This document shows, one piece after another, positions 9,495 to 18,135 of a stretch of 64,000 nt of DNA. Source of the stretch: CAVRUZ01 sp963724495 (GTDB lineage Bacteria > Actinomycetota > Actinomycetes > Propionibacteriales > DAIQRJ01); assembly GCA_963724495.1 (NCBI GenBank), contig CAVRUZ010000002.1:992001-1056000 (forward strand), read 5' to 3'. How positions within the stretch are numbered: the stretch's first letter is position 1; every line of letters starts with the position of its first letter. A model generated the notes under the pieces. The model was not told where the DNA came from. It saw only the letters and a program-made list of their open reading frames with translations, and searched no databases. Made by a program: the position numbers and the translations under genes.

Positions 9495-9665
9495 GCCATT
9501 ACCCACTTTCCGCTAGACAAGACCCAACAGGACTGTCGGCATAAGGCCCACTGGTCAGGACCTGACGCATGGTCTGGACTCGATGACCTCTTTCCCAAGT
9601 ACTGCCGCGGACATCTCGCGAGGCAACAAGTAGATGTCCGGACCACTCAGACCCGCTGACTCCCT

Positions 9666-9866
9666 TCATCGCTGGGCCTGTCGAGCCGCATTGTGATTGA
9701 CCAACGTTCCGCGTCGGTCACAGCCGGCTCCTCGGCTGCGGTCGGGTGTTGCCGCTGGCAACGTGGAAGACGCCTTGCCCTTGACGGCATGACGTCGCGT
9801 CTCGTATCGCGAAACGAGCCGTGAGCCACTGCTCCGCCGGCAGGTGCGGTGCAGTAGACGGTTCAT
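9666..9866 (-). CDS. Possible small basic protein (66 aa)
   Basis: An ATG at 9866 is preceded by the consensus Shine-Dalgarno AGGAGG at ideal 7-nt spacing. The frame encodes 66 residues beginning MNRLLHRTCRRSSGSRL, arginine-rich with two cysteines. I recognise no family. Such a complete ribosome binding site is rare by chance at this GC content, which is the main argument that it is translated. The codon pattern is not convincingly biased, so it could be spurious. An adjacent upstream ATG at 9872 lies too close to the AGGAGG to be the start. Confidence 0.35.
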   Translation of the reverse strand: MNRLLHRTCRRSSGSRLVSRYETRRHAVKGKASSTLPAATPDRSRGAGCDRRGTLVNHNAARQAQR

Positions 9867-10015
9867 GCCCATACCTCCTGAAGCTCAGGTGTCGTTGGCG
9901 GCTACACGACCTAGAGGTTGACCGACGTCGCCTTCCGACATATGCGTTTTGCACCACAGCCACATACGCACGAACAACCACTAGTTCCCGACAACGAACA
10001 TTCGACCCAGGACGA

Positions 10016-10043
10016 GCCCGGTCCTCAGGAAGTAGGACCGGGC
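10016..10043. terminator. Hairpin in the intergenic gap
   Basis: Perfect 10-bp arms GCCCGGTCCT and AGGACCGGGC enclose an 8-nt loop. It lies 268 bp beyond the stop codon of the FAD oxidoreductase (minus strand) and is a plausible distal terminator for it. Confidence 0.45.
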
Positions 10044-10310
10044 CCGTTCGGCTGGGTGCGCGACGAGACCGCACGCCCCGCGCGGCCACGGGCACTCCAG
10101 GCCAGCGTGTCCCCAAACACGCTCCACGAACCTAGGACGCTGACCTTGCCGGCAGCTACACCCTTAGGGGTGACATCACCGCGGAAGCGGCCTCAGCGCC
10201 CCACTACCGGGTCCAGCTCACGACCCGAGACATGCAGCACCCGTTGACAAATCGGCACATACCAGGAGGTGTGCCACCCGCCGCGGCTCTTCGTGCCTGT
10301 ATCGCGCCGG

Positions 10311-11711
10311 TCAGTGGTGCGGGTGGCCGAACGGGAAGAGTCCGTCTGGGTCGTACGTGGCCCGCACCTGTGCGAGTCGAGACAGGATGTGCGGGGGCCA
10401 GCACGCCTCGTACGATCCGGGACCCTCGGCCCCGCCGGCGTAGTTGATGTTGTTCTCCGCGGCGATCCACGGCGCCAGCGACTCCAGGATGCCGTGGGTC
10501 AGCGGTGGCAACACGTGCTCGAACAGGCTGGGGTCGGGCACGCCGAGCATGAGCAGTCCGTAGTCGGCGCATCGACCGCCGACGGCGCTTCCTTCGGGAA
10601 CGTCGCGATGGGTTGCTCCGCCTACATGGCGCACTTCGACGATCATGATCGGCACGTCCTGCTCGGGGCCAACGGCATCGAGCAACACGGTCGCGAACTT
10701 CTCGTCGATCACGTCGAGCATCCTGCCCCGCTCGAACACTGGGCCGGGGTCGGTCGGGTCGTTGTGGATGAGCCCGATCTGGGCGGCCGGCAGCGGACCC
10801 ACTGCGTCGATGATGGCCGGTGCCACATCGCGGAGAGGCTGGAACAGTCGCTCGCCCTCGGCGTCATCACCCACGAAGGCGAACCGCAGGCTGAGGACCG
10901 TCTTGCCGCGGAGCGGCTCGGGGATGAACTCCAAGGGTGGCAGCCGCATGATCGCGACCGAGGACGTCGCCGCCTCCGGAACCGTCTTCGTCCAGTCGAC
11001 CCAGGCCCGGAACACGGTGGCGATGTGCTCGGCTGCGAAGAAGAGCGATCCGCCATACAGCGTGGACAGTTCAACCAGTTCGACGTCCATCGAGGTGACG
11101 ATCCCGAAGCCGCCCTTGCCTCCGCGCAGCGCCCAGAACAGGTCGGGGTTCTCGGTGGCGTTCGCGGTGACCACCTCGCCGTCCGCAGTGACCACCCGGA
11201 AGCCGCGGGCAAGGTCGGACGAGAAGCCGAAGGTCCTGGACAGCGGTCCGAGACCACCACCGAGGAGATAGCCAATGGCTCCGACGTGGCCGGAGGAGCC
11301 GGTGATCGGAGCCAGACCCAGCTCGGCGGCCTCCGCCACCACCTTGGCCCAGCGACAGCCGGCCCCGATGTGCGCCACCCGGCTCTCGGCGTCGATGGTC
11401 AGGTCGCACATCCGCGACGTGGTGACGAAGAGACCATCGGTCACGGCCTTGTGCGAACCGTGCCCGGTCGCGAAGACCCGGATGGGTAGCCCGTTGGCCT
11501 TCGCTGCCCTGACCGCGGCTGCCGCGTCTGCTTCCGAGGTGGCGCCCACGACGACCTCGGGAGTGTGGACGACCGCGGTGTTCTGCGCGGCAACCTCGGC
11601 GACGTAGTCGTCGTCACCTCGCACGAGAACAGGACCCGCCACCTCTGCGCGAAGCCGGTCGATCATGGCGCCTCGGTCGGTACCGGCGAGCCAGTGCTGC
11701 TGTGTGGTCAT
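10311..11711 (-). CDS. FAD-binding oxidoreductase, berberine-bridge (BBE) type
   Basis: The 466-aa protein has an N-terminal PCMH-type FAD domain. VVHTPEVVVGATSEADAAAA is followed by FATGHGSHKAVTDG, where the His sits where BBE-type flavoproteins attach FAD covalently. Then come SSGHVGAIGYLLGGGLG and the end ARATYDPDGLFPFGHPH, a typical BBE C-terminus. The second FAD-linking Cys of bicovalent members appears absent (SSGHVG instead of a Cys-containing loop), so I expect mono-covalent FAD. The substrate, perhaps a sugar or phenolic, is unknown. I chose the ATG at 11711 because longer frames run back into the lon promoter region. It is divergent from lon with a 187-bp shared upstream region. Confidence 0.85.
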   Translation of the reverse strand: MTTQQHWLAGTDRGAMIDRLRAEVAGPVLVRGDDDYVAEVAAQNTAVVHTPEVVVGATSEADAAAAVRAAKANGLPIRVFATGHGSHKAVTDGLFVTTSRMCDLTIDAESRVAHIGAGCRWAKVVAEAAELGLAPITGSSGHVGAIGYLLGGGLGPLSRTFGFSSDLARGFRVVTADGEVVTANATENPDLFWALRGGKGGFGIVTSMDVELVELSTLYGGSLFFAAEHIATVFRAWVDWTKTVPEAATSSVAIMRLPPLEFIPEPLRGKTVLSLRFAFVGDDAEGERLFQPLRDVAPAIIDAVGPLPAAQIGLIHNDPTDPGPVFERGRMLDVIDEKFATVLLDAVGPEQDVPIMIVEVRHVGGATHRDVPEGSAVGGRCADYGLLMLGVPDPSLFEHVLPPLTHGILESLAPWIAAENNINYAGGAEGPGSYEACWPPHILSRLAQVRATYDPDGLFPFGHPHH

Positions 11712-11865
11712 GTGTTGTGGCCCTTCTCTGTGCGCGTGGACACCGGTCACCGAATTGGATGCGCAGGGCAGAAAGATAGTCACCCGCGACTGCGGCACAA
11801 GGTTCGCTGTCAGCGGAACTCCGGTCGATCTGTCGTTCGCCGGGAAGCCTTTGCCTTTCCCTGGC

Positions 11866-11886
11866 GTTGACACGGTCAGACTCAAG
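11866..11886 (+). promoter_or_regulatory. HAIR-like element (HspR site) upstream of lon
   Basis: GTTGACA-N7-ACTCAAG lies 12-33 bp before the lon start. The right arm is an exact copy of the HAIR half-site ACTCAAG and the 7-nt spacing is correct. The left arm keeps only the TTGA core of CTTGAGT. HspR is known to repress lon in Streptomyces through HAIR sites. The left arm also reads as a TTGACA-like -35 box. Confidence 0.4.
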
Positions 11887-11898
11887 GAGAAAACAACG

Positions 11899-14223
11899 AT
11901 GCCTAGAACCTTTGACCTGCCCGTTCTGCCCCTTACCGATGACGTCGTCCTGCCCGGGATGGTGGCCCCGATCACCCTCGATCCAGAGGCTCAAGCTGCC
12001 GTCGATGCGGCCAAGTCGGCCGCTGACTCCCGGCTCCTGCTCGTCCCCAGGGTCGATGGCGCGTACGGCGCGTACGGCACTCTCGCGGTGATCGAACAGG
12101 TCGGCCGGCTTCCGAACGGTGAGCCGGCGGCCGTCGCCCGCGGCCTGCAGCGGGTCCGCATCGGCACCGGGGTTTCCGGCGCCGGGGCGGCTCTCTGGGT
12201 GCAGGCGACTCCGCTCGACGACACCGCGGCCACCGACCACACCCGCGACCTGGCCTCGTCCTACAAGGCCGTGGTCGTCACGATCCTGCAGCAGCGGGGT
12301 GCTTGGCAGTTCGTCGACCAGGTGCAACGGATCTCTGATCCGTCGGTGCTGAGCGACACAGCCGGCTATGCCCCGTACCTCGACCTCGAGCAGAAGTTGT
12401 GGCTGCTCGCCAACCCCGACGTCGACGAGCGGCTGGAGAAGCTGACTGAGTGGGGTCGGACCCATCTGGCCGAGCTCGACGTGTCCGAGCGCATCCGCGA
12501 CGACGTGCGCGAGGGCATGGAGAAGAACCAGCGTGAGTTCCTGCTGCGGCAGCAGCTCGCGGCCATCCGCAAGGAACTCGGTGAGAACGAACCGGACGGT
12601 GCCGACGACTACCGCGGACGGGTCGAGAGCGCTGATCTGCCCGAGAAGGTTCGCGAGGCGGCACTACGCGAGGTGGGCAAGCTCGAACGGGGCAGCGACC
12701 AGAGCCCGGAGGCTGGCTGGATCCGAACCTGGCTCGACACCGTTCTCGAACTCCCGTGGTCGACGCGCACCACCGACAACACCGACGTGGTGGCGGCGCG
12801 CGCCGTGCTCGACGCCGACCACGAGGGACTGGACGACGTGAAGGACCGGATGGTGGAGCATCTGGCCGTCCGTGCCCGTCGCACCCAACGCGGCCTGCAG
12901 GTCGTCGGCGGTCGTGGCAGCGGAGCCGTGCTCGCGCTGGTCGGCCCTCCCGGTGTCGGCAAGACCTCGCTCGGGGAGTCGGTGGCCCGCGCACTCGGGC
13001 GCAACTTCGTCCGGGTCGCGCTCGGCGGTGTGCGCGACGAGGCGGAGATCCGCGGCCATCGACGTACCTACGTCGGCGCGCTGCCCGGCCGCATCGTCCG
13101 GGCGATCCGCGAGGCAGGCTCGATGAACCCGGTCGTGCTGCTCGACGAGGTCGACAAGCTCGGCGCGGACTTCCGCGGCGATCCCGCGAGCGCGCTGCTC
13201 GAGGTGCTCGACCCGGCCCAGAACCACACGTTCCGGGATCACTACCTGGAACTCGAGCTCGACCTGTCGGACGTGCTGTTCCTCGCCACGGCCAACGTCG
13301 CCGAGACCATCCCTGACGCGCTGCTCGACCGGATGGAGGTCGTGCGGCTGGACGGCTACACCGAGGACGAGAAGGTGGCGATCGCGAAGAACCACCTGCT
13401 CCCCCGGCAGCTCTCCCGCGCGGCCCTCGAACCAGCCGAGGTGCGGGTCGACGACGAGGCCCTGCGGCTCATCGCCGGCGAGCACACCCGCGAGGCCGGC
13501 GTCCGCCAGCTCGAGCGGGCGATCGCCCGGGTCCTGCGGAAGGTGACCACCGCCCTGGCGGCGGACCCGACCGCGGCACCCGTGCATGTCACCGTTGAGT
13601 CCCTTGTCGGCTATCTGGGTCGTCCGCGGTTCACCCCGGAGAGCGCCGAGCGCACGGCGGTGCCAGGGGTGGCAACCGGGCTCGCTGTGACGGGCGCGGG
13701 CGGCGACGTGTTGTTCGTCGAAGCCACCGCGATGCCGGGCAAGCCGGCGCTGACGCTGACCGGCCAGCTCGGTGACGTGATGAAGGAGTCGGCGCACATC
13801 GCGCTGTCGTACCTGAAGGCACACGGGCGCGACCTGGGCATCGACCCGGGCGACCTCGAGCGGGCGCTGCACGTGCACGTTCCCGCGGGCGCGATTCCCA
13901 AGGACGGGCCGTCGGCGGGCGTCACGATGGTGACGGCGCTGGCCTCGCTCGCCACCGGGCGGGCGGTCCGCTCCGACGTGGGCATGACCGGAGAGGTCAC
14001 GCTGAACGGCCGGGTCCTGCCGATCGGCGGCGTGAAGCAGAAACTGCTCGCCGCCCACCGCGCGGGGCTCACGACGGTGTTCCTGCCGCAACGCAACGAG
14101 CCGGACCTCGACGACGTACCCGAGGCGGTGCGCGAGCAGCTCACCGTGCGGCTGGTCGCCGACGTCGCCGATCTCGTGCGGGAGGCGCTGACTCAGCCGG
14201 CCGAGCAGGCCCTGGCCGCCTGA
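11899..14223 (+). CDS. lon: ATP-dependent protease Lon
   Basis: Lon is a soluble AAA+ protease that degrades damaged and regulatory proteins. The 774-aa protein has the N-terminal LAN domain (MPRTFDLPVLPLTDDVVLPG), a coiled middle with RQQLAAIRKELGE, and Walker A GPPGVGKTSL at about residues 349-358. Walker B VVLLDEVDKLG and the sensor LFLATANVAETIP follow. The proteolytic dyad is Ser672 in PKDGPSAGV and Lys713 in GGVKQKLLAAHRAG. The ATG at 11899 has AAGGAGA 8 nt upstream. The ORF stays open further 5', but that part is promoter sequence with a HAIR-like element. A terminator follows at 14236. Lon fits the stress theme of this region. Confidence 0.97.
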   Translation: MPRTFDLPVLPLTDDVVLPGMVAPITLDPEAQAAVDAAKSAADSRLLLVPRVDGAYGAYGTLAVIEQVGRLPNGEPAAVARGLQRVRIGTGVSGAGAALWVQATPLDDTAATDHTRDLASSYKAVVVTILQQRGAWQFVDQVQRISDPSVLSDTAGYAPYLDLEQKLWLLANPDVDERLEKLTEWGRTHLAELDVSERIRDDVREGMEKNQREFLLRQQLAAIRKELGENEPDGADDYRGRVESADLPEKVREAALREVGKLERGSDQSPEAGWIRTWLDTVLELPWSTRTTDNTDVVAARAVLDADHEGLDDVKDRMVEHLAVRARRTQRGLQVVGGRGSGAVLALVGPPGVGKTSLGESVARALGRNFVRVALGGVRDEAEIRGHRRTYVGALPGRIVRAIREAGSMNPVVLLDEVDKLGADFRGDPASALLEVLDPAQNHTFRDHYLELELDLSDVLFLATANVAETIPDALLDRMEVVRLDGYTEDEKVAIAKNHLLPRQLSRAALEPAEVRVDDEALRLIAGEHTREAGVRQLERAIARVLRKVTTALAADPTAAPVHVTVESLVGYLGRPRFTPESAERTAVPGVATGLAVTGAGGDVLFVEATAMPGKPALTLTGQLGDVMKESAHIALSYLKAHGRDLGIDPGDLERALHVHVPAGAIPKDGPSAGVTMVTALASLATGRAVRSDVGMTGEVTLNGRVLPIGGVKQKLLAAHRAGLTTVFLPQRNEPDLDDVPEAVREQLTVRLVADVADLVREALTQPAEQALAA

Positions 14224-14235
14224 CGCCGCTGCCTC

Positions 14236-14265
14236 GCGGGCGTCACCCGACCGGGTGGCGCCCGC
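14236..14265 (+). terminator. Terminator of lon
   Basis: Arms of 13 bp, GCGGGCGTCACCC (14236-14248) and GGGTGGCGCCCGC (14253-14265), pair with one G-T mismatch around a GACC loop. The hairpin begins 13 bp after the lon stop codon. Confidence 0.8.
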
Positions 14266-14402
14266 GATCGCGTCGGGACGGGGCCGGCTCCGCTGGCCTG
14301 CCGTCCCGCGAGCCGGCAACGATGCAGAAACCGCAATAATCGCGTAGAGTGAGCGGACGATCACTTAGAGTTGTTGGCTGCACTCTGGCCGGAAAGAGGC
14401 CG

Positions 14403-14463
14403 GTTGAGTGGGCGCCATCTGTTGCCTTAGCGCCGATCAGGCAACAGATGGCGCCCACTCAAC
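14403..14463. repeat. Long perfect inverted repeat (25-bp arms) between lon and ackA
   Basis: The 25-bp arms at 14403-14427 (starting GTTGAGTGGGCGCC) and 14439-14463 are perfect reverse complements around an 11-nt loop. It lies between convergent genes, 180 bp past lon and 58 bp past the ackA stop. It could be a bidirectional terminator, but the arms are far longer than termination needs and lon already has a terminator. A small mobile palindromic element is an alternative. Confidence 0.75.
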
Positions 14464-14520
14464 GCGGATGCGGCACAACTGCCGCCGCTTCACGGCATGC
14501 GTCCAGGCCCGCGGCCCGAA

Positions 14521-15612
14521 TCACCCGCCCAGTAGGCGATGCGTCTCCCGGGCGATCTCCCTGTCTTCGGCTGCGGTCACCACAACGCTGCTCACCGAAG
14601 CGCCCTGGCGGGTGATGTCTGCGTCAGCCGAGGCCGCGGCGTTGGCCTCCGGGTCGAGGGCGACTCCCAGGTACCCGAGCCCGTCCGCGACCGCCGATCT
14701 GACGTCGGGCTCGTGCTCGCCGATGCCCCCGGTGAAGACCAGGAGATCGAGCCCGCCGGCGCTGGCGGTCATCGCCGCGATCTCGCGCCGGAGACGGTGC
14801 ACGAACACGTCGAAGGCCAGCGCGCAGTCCGGGTCACCGTCGGCCCGTCCGGCCAGCACGTCCCTGAGGTCGCCCGATGTGCCGGACAGGCCTTTGAGAC
14901 CGGACTCGTGGCTCAGCACGTCGGCCAGGTGATCGGGACTCACGCCCCGCTGATTCACCAGCCACAGCAGCAGACCGGGATCGACCGACCCTGCGCGGGA
15001 GAGCATCACCAGGCCCTCGAGCGGCGTGAAACCCATGGTGGTGTCGACCGACCGGCCACCCACGACCGCTGCAAGGGAGGCACCAGCCCCGAGGTGACAG
15101 CTGACGATGCGGAGGCCGTCCAGCGGCCGCGCCACGATCTCTGCCCCCCGCCGCACGGCATAGGCGTGGGACAGCCCATGGAAGCCGAACCGCCGGAGCT
15201 GCCAGCGCGCGTTCCACTCGCGAGGCAAGGCATACGTCCGCGCGGCCAACGGCAGCCCGGCATGGAACGCGGTGTCGAAGCAGGCGACTGCAGGAACGTC
15301 GGGCAAGAGCCTTCCCACGTCTCGCATGCCCGCGACGGCAGGTGGATTGTGCAGCGGGGCAAGGTCATTGAGCCCCTCGATGGTGGCGATCACGTCGTCG
15401 TCGATGCGCACCGAGTCGGTCAGGTCGTTGCCGCCATGAACGACCCGATGCCCCACCGCCTCGAGGTCCGGCAGCCCGCGAACGAACGACTCGATCGGAC
15501 CGAGCTCCCCGCCGGACCAGCGCTCGACGGTCTCGCTGCCGGTGCGCTCGTCACCCTCGAACGACGAGAGCTTCAGGCTGCTCGATCCCGCATTGACCAC
15601 CAGCACGTGCAT
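14521..15612 (-). CDS. ackA: Acetate kinase
   Basis: AckA interconverts acetyl phosphate + ADP and acetate + ATP in the cytosol. The 363-aa protein has the ASKHA N-terminal VLVVNAGSSSLKLS, then VGHRVVHGG with the catalytic Arg, FDTAFHAGLP, RFGFHGLSHAYA, HLGAGASLAAVVGG with DTTMGFTPLEGL, and LVFTGGIGEHE. It is slightly shorter than the usual roughly 400 aa but all catalytic motifs are present. It begins 4 bp after the phosphoketolase stop, so the two are translationally coupled. Together they turn sugar phosphate into acetate with ATP gain and without redox cofactors. Confidence 0.96.
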   Translation of the reverse strand: MHVLVVNAGSSSLKLSSFEGDERTGSETVERWSGGELGPIESFVRGLPDLEAVGHRVVHGGNDLTDSVRIDDDVIATIEGLNDLAPLHNPPAVAGMRDVGRLLPDVPAVACFDTAFHAGLPLAARTYALPREWNARWQLRRFGFHGLSHAYAVRRGAEIVARPLDGLRIVSCHLGAGASLAAVVGGRSVDTTMGFTPLEGLVMLSRAGSVDPGLLLWLVNQRGVSPDHLADVLSHESGLKGLSGTSGDLRDVLAGRADGDPDCALAFDVFVHRLRREIAAMTASAGGLDLLVFTGGIGEHEPDVRSAVADGLGYLGVALDPEANAAASADADITRQGASVSSVVVTAAEDREIARETHRLLGG

Positions 15613-15616
15613 GCGG

Positions 15617-18016
15617 TCAGGCCCTTGTCCATTGCCAGTCGCGTATCTCCGGCATGTCCTCTCCGTGCGTGCGGACGTAGATCCGGTGTTCGATCAGCTT
15701 GTTCTTCAGCGCTTCCCGCGCCACTCCACAGCTGTCCTGCAGCCGCGGCACCCGGTCGATGACGTCCATGGCCAGGTTGAAGCGGTCGAGCTGATTGATC
15801 ACCGTCATGTCGAAGGGCGTGGTGGTGGTCCCCTCTTCCTTGTACCCGCGCACATGGAAGTTGACGTGGTTGGTGCGTCGGTAGGTCAGCCGGTGGATCA
15901 GCCAGGGGTAGCCGTGGTAGGCGAAGACCACGGGCTTGTCCTTGGTGAACAGGGCATCGAAGTCCGCGTTCGTCAGACCGTGCGGATGGTCGCGATCCTC
16001 CTGCAGGCGCATGAGATCGACCACGTTGACGACGCGGATCTTCAGGTCGGGGAAGAAGCCGCGCAACAGCGTCACCGCCGCAAGCGTCTCCATCGTGGGG
16101 ACGTCTCCCGCGCAGCCCATCACGACATCGGGTGCGTCCCCGCCACTCGTTCCGGCCCAGTCCCAGATCCCGATTCCCTTGGTGGCATGGACGATCGCCT
16201 CGTCCATGGTCAGATATTGCAGGGCCTTCTGCTTGCCGGCAACGATCACATTGACGTACTGACGGCTGCGCAGGCAGTGGTCGGCCACCGAGAGCAGGGT
16301 GTTGGCGTCGGCCGGCAGGTAGACGCGGATCACGTCGGACTTCTTGTTCACCACGTGGTCGATGAAACCGGGGTCCTGGTGGGAGAAGCCGTTGTGGTCC
16401 TGCCGCCAGACGTGCGACGTCAACAGGTAGTTCAACGACGCGATCGGCCGTCTCCACGGGATGTCCCCGGTGACCTTCAGCCACTTCGCGTGCTGGTTGA
16501 ACATCGAGTCGATGATGTGGATGAAGGCCTCGTAGCACGTGAAGAGCCCGTGCCGACCGGTCAGCAGATAGCCCTCCAGCCACCCCTCGCAGGTGTGCTC
16601 GGACAGGATCTCCATGACCCGCCCGTCCACCGCAAGATGGTCGTCCTCGGGGAAGGACTCGGCGTTCCACGTTCGGTCCGTGACTTCGAGAACGTCCTGC
16701 AGACGGTTGGAGTTGTTCTCGTCCGGCGCGAAGACGCGGAACGTGTGCATGTTCCTCTTCATCACGTCGCGGAGGAAAGTGCCGAGGACGCGCGTCGACT
16801 CCACCGCGCCCGTTCCTGGTGACTCGACCTCGACGGCGTAGTCGCGGAAGTCGGGCATGGCGAGATCGCGAAGCAGCAGGCCACCGTTGGCATGCGGGTT
16901 CGCGCTCATCCGGCGGTCGCCCACCGGATGGAGGTCCGCGATCTCCGGCACGGGTGCTCCGTCCGGACCGAAGAGTTCCTCCGGCCGGTAACTGCGCATC
17001 CAGTCCACCAGGACCGCGCGGTGGGCCTCGTCGCCCCGAGCATCGGCGAACGGCACCTGATGCGAGCGCCAGGAGCCCTCCACCGCCTTACCGTCGACCT
17101 CCTTCGGTCCGGTCCATCCCTTCGGTGACCGGAGGACGATCATCGGCCAGGCCCGGCGCGGAGCGGGCTTGGATCGGGACTTGCGAGCCTCGGCCTGGAT
17201 GTCGTGGATCTCGTCCAGGCAGTGGTCCAGGGTCGCCGCGAACGCCTGGTGCATCTCGTCCGCGTCCTCGCCTTCGACGAAGTAGGGCGTGTGCCCGTAC
17301 CCACGCATCAGCGAGGCAAGCTCCTCAGTGTCGATGCGCGCCAACACCGTGGGATTGGCGATCTTGTATCCGTTCAGGTGAAGGATCGGCAGGACGGCGC
17401 CGTCGCGTCGAGGATCGACGAACTTGGTCGAATGCCAACTGGTGGCCAACGGCCCGGTCTCGGCTTCGCCATCACCGACCACGGCTGCGACCACGAGATC
17501 GGGGTTGTCGAACGCGGCGCCGTAGGCGTGCGACAGCGAGTAGCCCAACTCGCCGCCTTCATGGATGGACCCAGGCGTCTCCGGGGCCACGTGGCTCGGG
17601 ATCCCGCCCGGGAAGGAGAACTGCTTGAACAGCTTGCGCATTCCGTCGGCATCACGGGTGATGTTGGGGTACACCTCGCTGTACGTTCCCTCGAGCCATG
17701 CCGCCGCAACGAGCCCAGGGCCACCGTGACCAGGACCGGTGATGTACAGGGCGTCGAGGTCGCGGGCAATGATCGCGCGGTTCAGGTGTGCATACAGGAA
17801 GGTAAGACCGGGCGTCGTCCCCCAGTGCCCCAGGAGTCGAGGCTTGACGTGCTCCGGCAGCAGCTCATCCCGCAGGAGTGCGTTGTCCATCAGGTAGATC
17901 TGTCCAACGGACAGGTAGTTCGCTGCTCGCCACCACAGGTTGAGTCGGTGCAACTCCTTCGCGTCGAGAGGCTTGCCCGTCACCGTGGCGCGCGTGCGCT
18001 GCTTCTGTTTCCGCAT
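15617..18016 (-). CDS. xfp: Phosphoketolase (xylulose-5-P/fructose-6-P)
   Basis: The 799-aa TPP enzyme phosphorolytically splits xylulose 5-phosphate or fructose 6-phosphate to acetyl phosphate plus an aldose phosphate. Visible features are the N-terminal LNLWWRAANYLSVGQIYL, ITGPGHGGPGLVAAAWLEG, the TPP-binding GDGEAETGPLATSWH, and the C-terminal HGYPWLIHRLTYRR. The length is as expected for the family. I start it at the ATG at 18016 with GGGGCAGGGA upstream. The gene is followed at once by ackA. Upstream lies the DoxX-like gene with its own terminator, so xfp probably has its own promoter in 18017-18070. Confidence 0.96.
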   Translation of the reverse strand: MRKQKQRTRATVTGKPLDAKELHRLNLWWRAANYLSVGQIYLMDNALLRDELLPEHVKPRLLGHWGTTPGLTFLYAHLNRAIIARDLDALYITGPGHGGPGLVAAAWLEGTYSEVYPNITRDADGMRKLFKQFSFPGGIPSHVAPETPGSIHEGGELGYSLSHAYGAAFDNPDLVVAAVVGDGEAETGPLATSWHSTKFVDPRRDGAVLPILHLNGYKIANPTVLARIDTEELASLMRGYGHTPYFVEGEDADEMHQAFAATLDHCLDEIHDIQAEARKSRSKPAPRRAWPMIVLRSPKGWTGPKEVDGKAVEGSWRSHQVPFADARGDEAHRAVLVDWMRSYRPEELFGPDGAPVPEIADLHPVGDRRMSANPHANGGLLLRDLAMPDFRDYAVEVESPGTGAVESTRVLGTFLRDVMKRNMHTFRVFAPDENNSNRLQDVLEVTDRTWNAESFPEDDHLAVDGRVMEILSEHTCEGWLEGYLLTGRHGLFTCYEAFIHIIDSMFNQHAKWLKVTGDIPWRRPIASLNYLLTSHVWRQDHNGFSHQDPGFIDHVVNKKSDVIRVYLPADANTLLSVADHCLRSRQYVNVIVAGKQKALQYLTMDEAIVHATKGIGIWDWAGTSGGDAPDVVMGCAGDVPTMETLAAVTLLRGFFPDLKIRVVNVVDLMRLQEDRDHPHGLTNADFDALFTKDKPVVFAYHGYPWLIHRLTYRRTNHVNFHVRGYKEEGTTTTPFDMTVINQLDRFNLAMDVIDRVPRLQDSCGVAREALKNKLIEHRIYVRTHGEDMPEIRDWQWTRA

Positions 18017-18070
18017 TCCCTGCCCCTTGTTGTCGGCTGCTGTCGAATCTAGACCGTGCGGCAGCACAAG

Positions 18071-18106
18071 GTGGTGTGGCCCGGGACGTCACCCGGACCA
18101 CACCAC
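18071..18106 (-). terminator. Terminator of the DoxX-like gene
   Basis: 15-bp arms GTGGTGTGGCCCGGG (18071-18085) and its complement (18092-18106, one mismatch) enclose a 6-nt loop. The hairpin begins 30 bp past the stop at 18136 and ends 55 bp before the xfp start. Confidence 0.75.
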
Positions 18107-18135
18107 GTTATTGCTTCCGCTGCTGGGGTGTTTGC

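Larger units (their letters stand above)
9495..10310. other. 816-bp intergenic stretch
   Basis: This gap separates the glycosyltransferase from the FAD oxidoreductase. I see only two supportable elements in it: a short ORF with a perfect Shine-Dalgarno (9666-9866, minus strand) and a 10-bp hairpin (10016-10043). Other open frames here have no family resemblance and no ribosome binding site. The T+A content is somewhat higher than in neighbouring genes, as expected of non-coding DNA. Confidence 0.6.

Noticed and set aside
10269..11489. Plus-strand ORF of 406 codons opposite the FAD oxidoreductase
   Set aside because: Antisense shadow without a ribosome binding site or recognisable product.
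12664..14364. Long minus-strand ORF of 566 codons opposite lon
   Set aside because: It is a shadow of the lon coding strand at high GC; no family resemblance, while lon has all catalytic motifs.
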